The notes under the pieces were generated by a model. That model was not told the origin of the DNA and made no database searches. It was given only the letters and a program-made list of their open reading frames with translations. A DNA stretch of 64,000 bases, taken from contig JACCGJ010000573.1 of NCBI GenBank assembly GCA_013407085.1, positions 1 to 64,000 on the forward strand. The letters are read 5' to 3'. The DNA comes from Atriophallophorus winterbourni. Lineage: Eukaryota; Platyhelminthes; Trematoda; Plagiorchiida; Microphallidae. This document shows positions 28,501 to 40,500 of the stretch, in pieces. The translations under genes were made by a program, and so were the position numbers. Positions within the stretch are counted from its first letter, which is position 1. Each line of letters opens with the position of its first letter.

Positions 28501-31500
28501 GGATGTTGCTTTAGACCACTACCTTCTAATGGCCAAAATTAAAATCAAGTTGAGAGCTTTCCGCGAAACCGGCAGACAGCCTAGTGTAAGGTACCACACG
28601 CAGAAACTAAGGGAAGAGCGTACAAGAGAAAATTTCTCAATCTCACTGAAAAACAGATTCGAATCGCTCAACAACTTAACCCCTGAGCTCCCAATGAATG
28701 AACACTGGACAGCTCTGGAAGACTGTTGGCAAGACACTTGTAAGCACGTAATTGGCAGACGAGTAAAGTAAGACAAAGAGTGGATCTCGAGTGAGACTTG
28801 GGCACTGATAACTTTGAGAAGGCAGCTGAAACAACACATCCGCAGGTGTAAGGACACCAAGCAGAAAAACCAACTGATCAAACAATACGGCTCCCTAAAT
28901 AAAGACGGGAAACGAAGTGTCAGAAGTGACAAGAGGCGGATCTATGAAATGCTGGCAACGGAGGCGGAAAATGCAGCAGAAAAGTGAGACCTGAACACCG
29001 TCTACAACATTACCAGAACCTTATCAGGAAGGAAAACACCTTACGGCAAAATAATAAAAGGCGGTGAAGGTAACCTTATCAGTCAGGAATCGGTGCAAAG
29101 AAAGCGATGGATGGAGCACTTCAAGGAACTCCTAAATCGACCAGCACCTACTTCAATCACTGACATCCCACCTGCAGCAAATTTCCTGGATGTAAACACT
29201 GACCCCCCCGGTCGAAATGAAATCCTTCTTGCCTTAAAATCGCTAAAGAATGGCAAAGCACCAGGCCCAGATGGGATTCCGCTAGAAGCTCTGAAGGCTG
29301 ATTTAGACACCTCGGCTGATATGTTACTTCCTCTGCTGCAGAAAATCTGGTCAGAAAGACGGGTCCCAAATGATTGGAAGAGAGGTTATCTGGTCAAACT
29401 TCCTAAGAAATGGGATCTGAGGCTATGCAAAAACTGGCGAGGTATCATGCTGCTCTCAGTCCCTAGTAAAGTACTTACACGCATCATCCTTATGCGTTTG
29501 CGCGACGCTATCGACCAAGTGTTACGGCCAGAGCAATCAGGCTTCAGAAAACAAAAGTCTGGCATCGACCAAATTGCGACCCTCCGCATAATAATTGAAC
29601 AAAGCATTGAATGGCAATCGCCTCTTTGCCTCAACTTCATAGATTTTGAGGAAGCTTTCGACAGTGTGGACCGCGAATTCATATGGAAGCTTTTGCCACA
29701 CTATGGGGTCCCACCGCTGTACATGGACCTCATAAAGCAGCTGTATGAAGGTGCCTCCTGTCAGGTAATTTACAACGGAAGACTGACCGATCCATTTGCA
29801 GTTGAGACTGGCGTTCGCCAGTGATGCCTGTTGACCCAATGATTTTTCTGTTGGTAATAGACTGGATAATGAAACAGACAGTAAAAGATGAGAGGGATGG
29901 TATCGATTGGAAGGAATCCGAGCATTTGGATGATCTGGATTACGCTGATGATGTCTGCTTGATATCACGTGACCCCCTACGTCTTTAGAGAGAGACCGAT
30001 AGACTAGCACACTTTGCTTCATATGCAGGACTACGCGTGAATACCGAAAAAAACAGAAGTCCTCCGTGTGCTAACTGATGGGCACTCATCAATCACCATC
30101 AATGGTAAAGCAGTCAAAGACGTCACGCAATTCGTCTACCTCGGCAGCATTGTTTCAATAAGTGGTGGCACGGACGAAGACATAGTCGCCAGAATCGGCA
30201 AAGCAAGATACGCGTTCATAGCTTTGAAACCCATTTGGGAGTAGAAGGTTCTTTCAAAACGCACGAAACTCCGTATATTCAGAAGCGACGTCAAATCCAT
30301 GCTAATCTATGGATCGGAAACCTGGCGAGTGACAGCAAAGTCTTCTGGCCGCTTGCAATCATTCCACAATAATTGCCTTCGTCGAATTATTGGGGTAAAA
30401 TGGCCAGAAATGATAAGGAATCAAGACCTGTGGCAGATTGCTGCTGAGGATCCGATCGCCCAGCAGATCAGTAGAAGAAAGTGGAGATGGGTTGGGCACA
30501 CCTTGCGGAAACCTTATGATGACATCACGCGTCATGCCCTGGTATGCAACCCAATCGGGAAGAGACGGGTCGGACGCCCAAGGCTATATTGGAAGCGCTC
30601 GTGTGAAGAGGAAATCCGCAAGTGTGGACTTAACTGGAACGACATCAAACTGGCTGCTATGGACAGACCAAAGTGGAGGGAAGTTGCTGAGGCCCTATGT
30701 TCCTCCAGAAACTCAAGGGATTAAGTCAAGTCATGCTGTGGTTAACACGGTCAAAAGCTTTAGACATGTCCAATTAACAATCATTGATAGGGCATCAATC
30801 GTCCACGGCTCGAGTCCAATTATCGAGAGTTATGAAAAGAAATTTTCGCCCTGCGATTTTTGTTTACGTGGAACAAACTACAGGATTGTGTTGTGAACAG
30901 ATGCATAGAAAAAACGGTGCATCTTAATCCCATGGATCTACATGTGTCATCCCACCAAACTAAAGCAATTTTCCCTCTTTGGATTTTTATTTGATTCTCG
31001 AATTATTAATAATCTCGAATTAAGCTGATAACGTTTTTCGAAGTCGAGTATATTGTGCCAAAAAATCAGCTGCTTCGGTTGCCTTGCGAAACTCACATGC
31101 TATTGCCCTTTGTTTTAGATACTTTTCAGTCCTGATTCGTAGTATTAATTTATTACGTTAAGAACTTTTCTTCAAAACAAACATTGCGTGTTCCTTCAAT
31201 ATAGATTTCAGGTGCTGTAAGAGAGAGCCTCAATGACTATCCGGATCGGTGTAATCCAGTTGTGCGAAACTAGTGCTTTGCATTTCGGCACACAGAGCAC
31301 GGTAGTTCACCCTCCTGTCTCATTTCGTTCCGTTACTGTTGAGCCTAGCGCTACAAACGTACTCGAATTCTAGGAAAACGTAATCGCTTCGTTTGATTGG
31401 CGGTATATGACCGATATTCTATGCAACGGTGGGATCCGATGTAAGTATTAGGCCAAAGGTATACGGTCGGTTTGATCAACTCAAACAAGTAAATCCAAAA

Positions 31501-34500
31501 AATGGCTATAAATTGGTGCGTAATCCAAGTTCATATTCGATTGTCTCTGATGGATGATCATCCGGGCTATAGAGCTAGGGAAAGTTGATATCCCCCATTA
31601 TCAATATTTGTGAATTGTACCACGTTGTTACATAGCGCAAGCACTAATCAGTTTATTGTATAGGTCGAGAGTTGCTGTTGGAGGAAGTTATATTACTCCA
31701 ATAATGCAATGGTCTCCTGAATTAAGAGTCAGAGAGCACCAAAGTGTGTCAGGTATATCTAAGGTCTGGTCGTTCATAACTCTACAGATAAAAGATTGCT
31801 TGAAGTAGAGTGCTGCTACTCCGCCATCACATAAACGGTCACGTCGGAATAGAGACATGCTCGGCAAAGAGAATTCACTTTCAGACAATGAGATGTGGAA
31901 ACACGTTTCTGTTATGTCGAAATGAGATTACGTTACGAAATGTTTGTGTATATCAGTGATTTTATGTTTTTAGTTGATTAGCTCACGCAAAATGTAGGTC
32001 CGTGTTTGGAAATTTATTCGGTGTTGTTCAATTTACAGGAAACCCACACCGAAAGCGAACACGAGGTAAGTATAGAGAAAGTATTTGTAAATTGCAAATA
32101 ACAAAATCTTTCTTAAATGGATCAGAGATTGATAAAGTTTTAACATGTAATCCACGGTGAGATAAGTCTGGTACAAGCAATACTGAGCGAATCGCAAGTC
32201 TAAGCTTTTTCGGTTATCCTCGTCATGCAAACATAGCGAATTTGATTTTAACTTACGGTATTTTCACCCTGCAAATCAGCCTCTGCAATGCCTATTGTTT
32301 TATCTATGGAATTCGCATAAGACAAGGACTCACATATTGACTCTGACTGTGTCTCAATCACAATTTAACTGCAGTAGACATTTTTGGCCGTCTGGACTGC
32401 GCAACGCCGCGCAATCTTTTCAACGGTTCATGGACCAACTTACGCTGGGACTAGATTTTATCTTCTTCTAAATCCAGGACATCCTGGCGCAGAGTAATTC
32501 AAAGTTTTAATGGTCCAAATAGCAAATACTTTACAGTAACCACAGATTAAAAATATAGGGAATGCATGAAAACAACACAAATGTTATATCCATATGGAAA
32601 GTCAGCACGTGTATTCAGGTGCAAGGTTGGATTTGGTCAACAAATACTTGTCTAGATCAGCGTTGAACATGTTCAGGCTCGTTGCGCAAATGATATGTGG
32701 GGGCAGGTAGTTCCATATGAAACAAAACTCTGACAGCAAAGAAAAACCTTCGACATTTTGATCTGGAGTGTGGAATAATTAGCTTGTAGCTCTGCGATCT
32801 GCTACCACGTGCTTCTTGCCGATGAAACAGGTGTCCAAGTGGGTGATTCACTTTATGCAGAATGTTGAACAGCAGGATCAAGTCACTCCCGAGACGACGG
32901 TATGAAAAGTCAAAGAGGCTTAGAGTTGCAATCCGCTCCTCGAATGGCCTGTTTTATAGCCCGGTCACCAGTTTTGTAGCGCGGTGGTATACCCGTTGTA
33001 GCAAGGTCATGTAATTTTGTAACCATGGAGACCATACTTGAACAGCATACTCCATTGTTGGTCTGATATAGGTGTTAATTATACGTGGGTGTATCTGCTT
33101 TGAGAAACGACCAAAGATCCTTCTGAGTAATGCTCAGCTTTGTCAGGACTTTTTTTATACAACAAAACACTGCCGTGAAGACTTCAAGTTACTGCTAATC
33201 CACACGCCCAAGTCTTTCTCTTCAGTGATCCATGAAAGTAGCTGAGATCCCAGAGACTATGTGAATTCGAATGATTTAAGGACGTGTAACATTTTACATT
33301 TTTGGATGTTAAATGGTAGGCAGTTCCGAAAGGACCAATTATGAAGTGCTTCGAGATCTTTTTGGAGAATTTGGCAATGTTCTATGGTGCGTATGCTAGT
33401 CCAGACTTTGATGTCATCCGCAAATAAAATGATTTTGCTGCGTACGATTTCGGGTATATCGTTCGCGTACACGAGGAAGAGTATTGGCCCCAAGACTTTG
33501 CTTTAGACATGTCCAATTAACAAGCATGGAAAGGGCATCCATTGTCCACTGCTCGAGTCCAATTATCAAGAGTTATGAGAAGACATTTTTCTTCGTGCGA
33601 GTTTATTTTACGTGGAACAAACTACAGGATTGTGTTGCGAACTCCCTATATCAATACATATTTAAGAGAAAACTTGTTGCCTATTTTCCCCTGAACAGAT
33701 GCATAGAAAAAACGGTGCATCTTAATCCCATGGATCTACATGTGTCATCCCACCAAACTAAAGCAATTTCCACCCTTCGGATTTTTAACTGATTCTTGAA
33801 CTGTTCAGTAATTAAGAAAATCCCGTTTTTGCTTTTTATTTTATTTATACATCATATATTATTCTATGGTTTTCTGTAAAACTATATGCTTTTTGACCAT
33901 CCAAATTGAATTGAATGAAAAATTAAATGAAATCTTACTGTATCCACCTGACGACGCAAAAAGCTAGAAACCAATATTGGTGTGCAAAAGATGGGGATGT
34001 GAGCGGCACTTTACTTAAATTAAATAAACTCATGTGATCAAAGCACGCATGTCCATCACACGCCTCAGAACCGTTTCGTAGAAGGCACATGTAATTGAAT
34101 GCATATACCTGGCTTGTCAGCCTCTTCACCATTTGCTTCTTCAGTGCTGGCAGTAGGGGGGTGTCCCACAAGAGATGCGAGACACAAAGAACATCACGCT
34201 ATTCAAGAATAAGGTCCACAGAGGCGACTGCAAAAATTACAGAAGAAACAGCCTTCTGAATGTTGTAGGCAAATTGTTTGCTAAAGTCTTACAGATCCGG
34301 CTGCAAGTTTTAGCTGATAGAATTTACTCCGAATCTCAATGTGGCTTCCGCAAGGGAAGATCAACCGTTGACATGATATTCTCCCTGAGACAACTTCAAG
34401 AAAAGTGTCGGGAACAGCGTATGCCATTATACGCTGTTTTCATTGATTTAACTAAGGCATTCGACTACGTCAGCAGGGAGGGTCTCTTCAAAATGCTCGA

Positions 34501-37500
34501 TCTGATAGGCTGCCCCCCAAGGCTGCTGAGACTCGTTATTTCGTTCCACTCAGGCATGAAAGTCTCAGTCCATTTTAACGGTTGCAGTTCAGAATCATTT
34601 GAAATTCGCCGAGGCGTCAAACAAGGGTGTGTTCTTGCTCCCACGCTGTTCGGCTTTTTCTTTGCTCTGCTTCTGAAGCACGCTTATAAGACGAGAACAG
34701 AAGGCATTTACATACGCACGCGAAGTGATGACAAGCTTTTCAACCTGAACTGGTTGAGAGCACAAACCAAAGTACGGGATGTGATAATCCGTGACCTGAA
34801 GTTTGCCGACGATGCAGCCTTTATTGCTCACTCACAAGAGAACCTACAGTCGCTAATGGACTGTTTTTCGTCAGCATGCAAAGACTTTGGTCCAACAATC
34901 AGCATGAAAAACACCAAAGTCATTGGTCAAGGGACTGTATCGCCACCAATCATCACTGTTGGAAACTGTCAGCTCGAACCAATACGTCATTTCACATATC
35001 TTGGTTCAACCATTGCGGATAACCTCTCGCTAGACACGGAGATTGATGAGCGGATTGGCAGAGCAGCTGTCATTTTGTCCCGATTGAACTCTCGTGTTTG
35101 GGGTAACCGCAAGCTGACTGTAAAGACAAAGATGATGGTATACGGCGCGTGCGTCCTAAATGCTTTAATATACGGCAGTGAAACCTGAACCACCCACGCA
35201 AGACACGAACGGAAGCTGAATGCTTTCCATCTACGAAGCATCCGTCGTATCTTGAACATATCGTGGATGGACAGAGTGACTAACGCTGAAGTGCTTTCAA
35301 AAGCTGGTCTACAGGGCATGTTCACCCTATTACGTCAGCGCCGCCTGCGGTGGCTTGGTCATGTCTATAGAATGGAAAATGGTCGTATTCCGAAAGATCT
35401 ACTCTACGGTGAGTTGCAATTAGGAAGTCGACCATTGGGCAGACCGCACTTGCGGTACAAAGATGTTTGCAAAAGAGATACGAAAGCTCTTGACATTGAC
35501 CCCGCAAGCTGGGAAGAACTTGCTGTTGACCGCTCACTTTGGAGGCATTGTGTATAGCGTCGACTGCAAGCCGGGGAGGAGCAAATACAGCTCCTGGCTG
35601 CTGAACGCAGATCACGCCGACGGCGTGCAACTGATGCAATACAACAGAGTTCAGACTATCGTTGCAAGCGCTGCAGGAGAGATTGTTCCTCCCGAATCGG
35701 ACTGTTTAGTCATTCAAAAAGTTGCAAAACATGAAATTCATGCGATGTGATGTACATCCATGGTCGACATCGCCCGACGGAGGCTAACAACAACCTGGCT
35801 TGCAAGATGTAACCGGGTTTGCCATGTTTTCGCTGATTCCAGGCATTAGGAGTCTGACCGCACTGTCCTTCCTTGATTATTGCAAATAAAACGAATCGGT
35901 ATTCGGGTTTTTGTGTTGAAATACATAAATCAAGTTTCAGGATATGTGTAACTAAGATTTAATAAGCAACTTCTGTATATGTTTCCGGTTGAATGTTTGA
36001 AATGGTTTCTTTTACGAACCCTATGCATCAGCAACATTGAAGTATATCCTTGTTCAAAATGTATCCACTGTTTCAAGGCTCACTGAACCTAATCTTACTG
36101 TCTCCACCTGATGACGGCAAATAGCCAGAAACCGGTAGTGGAGAGTAATTTCGAAGGATGTGAGCAACACATCACTTTGGTCATACATGAGCGTCTTGAG
36201 TGCTTGTCCAAAGAATGAATCTGTTTGTCAACATAATGTTTCAAGCTAAAACGTGCACCAATCTCGATTGTCCCACTTGGCATGGGGAAACAGCCAAAAT
36301 ATTGTGGATGGAGTTTTGGACACATAAAAGCCATGTATTTTTTTCTTTTTATGAGGATAATTCCTTCAAATTTTGAAATTGGCAAACCTGTTCTACAGTA
36401 TCATCGAAAATAATTTAGTTGAAACATATATCAATGTTTCTTATTGCTTTGTCTCATCTCAGTAAGCGATGCTGCCTGTAAGTTTCAGCGATCGCTGTTT
36501 GTTTTCGTTAAGAATGATATATTATTCCTAGCTGAAAGAAAGGTCTATGAATTCTACGTTTCACGAAAAAAAGTGGAATGAACTCCTATTATAATATTCT
36601 TTCCAAGATTTTTACCACGGATAAATTTCATTCGTCCAAGGACAATCGGACTGATGTATGTTCCAATAAATTGCCAGACCAGTTGAGCACATACATAAAT
36701 TGATAAACAGTGGATGAACCAATAGCTCAAATTGTCTCGTTGTCCAAGACAGAAAGTGTATTAGTCACAGGACGCATTTTCTAATTCGGAATACCTCTAT
36801 GCCGTCCAGGAACGTCTGTCAGGTGGCCTTCTTTCTCACAAGGCACCAGTGCCGTTGTAATACAAGTTGCATGGTCAAGAATCTAGAAATGAGATTCGAA
36901 TGTTTTCGCAACGATGTATACTCAAAACCTGCGTCTCTATTTTGGTTCACTTAGGAAACATTGTACATTTATCTAGCTGACTTCTATATTACCTGTAAAA
37001 AATCAGCAGGCAAAAACTGTTGTGGCTTAAGAAGCAGTCAATTTCATATAAGAATTCTCAAAGAGAGACTGACAACAAACCCTGCCGTATCGATTTTATT
37101 ATCATTCTGTCTGTAGGTTTAGTTGACCCCGCTGAAATGGAAAAATTGTGGTTTGTGTGATTGAAATGCATGCAAATGAGCTTTTTTAAACAATCTACGG
37201 TTTGCAAACTATATGTCAACTGTGAGAAAGTGGTTAGTGGTAAGTTCAAATCTGTCACGTGTCTCAACTGCTCAACACGTGTCACGCAAAGTGTGATGTC
37301 GATCCCAAATGATGACAACATTCCTGGCGCATGCTACTTCTGTATACATTGTCGAAAAGTACCAAACGAGGGTTTTCCTGCTTCGACAAGTTTCCAGCAA
37401 TGCAACATGGAAGAGCGAATATTGAGCTTAGACATCAGCTAAAAAATATTAATGGTATCATTTGAAAGTCCAGTTGATAATGAAAACTTCTGGTTTACCT

Positions 37501-40500
37501 GTACTACTGCTAGAGAAAATATACATCTTCGCAGACCATTCAACCTTTCGGGAGAAACTACCTAACACACAGCGCTCAAAATAATAAGCAGATCTCGGCT
37601 AATCAGCAGCATTCACGCACTTTCGGCATGATCTAGACAGTATCGGGTTTTCGCCAGATCGTAGATGACGTACTATGCATTGCCTCAAATGTTTGCGGTC
37701 AAAATCTACATCTTTCCAATTCCTGAGGTCAATGCCAAGAGCTTCCATTGCTATTTTTCAAATCAAATTTTCATTTTTTCCGTTTTAAACAATTGAAATA
37801 AAATTCAAATCCTCTAGATATGCTACATTTGATATATCGCACTTCAATTTGCAGCTAAATCTTGCCTTATTTTCGATTAAACTTTCGGTTCTTACTTCTT
37901 TAAAATTATTTTTGGAATCGATAACCTTTTTATTAAATTTGACCATGAGACATTACTGGTACACTTATTATCCAGCGGTAATTTAAAATTTGTTCTCGAA
38001 TTTAAAAAAATTACTCTGTATAATCATTGATTGCAACTCTGCGCGGCCGTTGGTCGCAACGAAATGTTTTGCATGTTTCTATGTATATATAGGACAATTC
38101 CAACTACACACGCTTCGAAGGTTATGTACTCTTCATATTTGAATAATGATTTTGTTTCTGTGCCAATAGTAAGAACATTTTAAACATGCTTAAACAGTGG
38201 GTTATGAAAAACAAAGTTTGAACAGTGGATTTAAGCTACCACGAACAACCCGTTCAACCAGATGTGACCGCAGACTTGTAGATGAAACTAAGCCCATGGG
38301 GTTTGACAATAATCCTTATTTGCATGCATTTGCAACAAACAAACTAACCACACGAATTTCGTCCACTCTTAACACAACCCAAGTGGTATCGCGATTTGGC
38401 GGGTAGGCAAAACCTAAGCTATCGCAAGGGGATTTGCCAATTAAAATGTTTCCCGCTAAGCCATAGCCATGTTTGGTTTACTTAACTATGCTGGATATGC
38501 TCTATTTTTGTGTGTCCTATTGACATGCCAATGAGTGCATATGTTTGCCACATTCACTTCTGATATTTTGTATCGATCTGTTGAATCAACTAGCTTCTTC
38601 GACAAAGAACAAACAAGGTTAGTCTATTTTGATTACAATTGAATTGTTGTGTTGTGCAATTTATCTTGATCGGTTTCAGGTATGACATACCGGATCATCA
38701 TAGCACATATTACCGTTACATATTTTCGAATTTAATAACCCATGTCGGTAGATTTGAAGTTTAAAGTCTTTAATTCGATCTAAACCATGTCAGCCAATAC
38801 GTGAATTTTGTAATTCATTAATAAAACAGGCCTGGCCAGATAACTTTTACTTTTAAAACTGAAACCTGTTTGCACTAACATATTGGATACGAAAAATACA
38901 CTCCTGTAGGAAAGGATCAATAACAAGTCACAAAGTGACAGGTTCATTACAAGTTTACTCATTTGCTAAGCACCTTCTCCGGTTCTAAATATATAAATCT
39001 AATATAAACTACTACTAACAATTCAATTTTATTATCAACTCCGACTCACATTTTTCATATTATTGAAAAATGTCTTCTTAATTATTTTTCTACCCATGAT
39101 TTATTATAGCAAATTATATTTGATTTCAGCCACAACGACAAACAATAAAAAGTCAAAGAAAACCGTTCAAGAATTACCTTGGAAACCAGATATAGAAAGT
39201 AAGTTTCTCCGTTTCTTTCAGAGGATATTGTAATGCACTGACCAAATGCACTGATTATAATTCATCGTTGTATTCCGATCATGTATATTTGTTAATCATA
39301 TTCACCTCCCCATATTTATTACGTTAGTATAATATACATTCGAACGTAGTATGAATCACTAATAGTTACTCAACGTATACTCCACTGTTCTATGCTATAA
39401 ACATGCGGATCATGACCGTATAATCCCCATCCGAGGAACGCAATCGGCAGAATAACGGTCGGTATTGGGAATGCATGCAAATGTTTAGTTGCTGTTAAAC
39501 CCCACGTATTCAATCTATCAATCTGTTTGTATGTAGACGCGATTCATCTGGCTATAAATGGTAGCCTTATCCAACATTGACATACAATTTCAAAAATTGT
39601 GTACCATTTCTTCTCGATCGTATTTTCCCGACTTGATGAGCGAAAACCACAAGAAACCCGTCATATAGAATGCGTGTGTGTGTGTGATTAAAATGCTTTA
39701 TAGTTTTTACTTTTTGTTCAATCTCATGGGTTAAACCAATCAACTAGTGTATATGTAGAAGTGCTGGTCTCGCCAACTTTAACCATCAATGGACTGCAAT
39801 TTCAAGTATGTTTATCGTTTCTCCACTAATTCAAGACCTGCGCATCCTGATCGTACTAGCTCCACAAGATGAGTGAATGCAACACTACAAGGATCATGTT
39901 TTGTGATTGAAGTAACGCCACAAAAAAATACACTGATTTTTTATACTTTACTCCATTATGTTTATATTTGCAAGTTTGGAGCATGATATGATATACGATA
40001 ATCTATCGTTCTACACTGTAAACTACACAATACTACAATGAACAAATTTCTAGTGACATATTCCATATTTGTGAAATACATTTCATAATGTCAAGTATAA
40101 CGTGAAATAACGTTACAATTTTAGGCTATGTAGTTCAGATTTTCCAAATCGTGTATTAATTGAATGCTCACATTGGAAGCATTGTGTAAAGCGTCGTTTG
40201 CAAGCTGGTGTGGAGCAAATATAGCTCTTTCCTGCTGAACGCAAATCACGCCACCGGCGTGCAACTGAAACCCAGCGAACGTGTAATGCAGATCGCCATG
40301 AGCGCTGCGGGAGACATTGATCTTCCCGAATCGGATTGTTTAGTCATTTGAAAAGTTGTGGAACTTGACAAAATCATGAGATTGTGATGTACATCTATTG
40401 TCAACATCGACCTAATGAAGTCAACAACAACGTTTTATGTGAAATGTTCAAGGTTTATTAATTGAACAATGTATTTTTTCTACCAATAGTGAATTTCAAT

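Larger units (their letters stand above)
28026..30735 (+). mobile_element. RTE-like LINE nested in a CR1-like LINE
   Basis: It splits the RT sequence that is continuous at 15978-16000. The empty-site comparison puts the junctions at ATG (28023-28025) and ATG (30733-30735). From 5' it carries an endonuclease C-terminal half, an RT domain and an RTE-type C-terminus, and ends in two AAGTC repeats. It is 5'-truncated, with several stops and frameshifts. It resembles the SR2/RTE group of schistosomes (inference from motifs). Confidence 0.8.

Noticed and set aside
34595..35639. Several minus-strand frames opposite the LINE RT
   Set aside because: Antisense shadows of a clear plus-strand reverse transcriptase.
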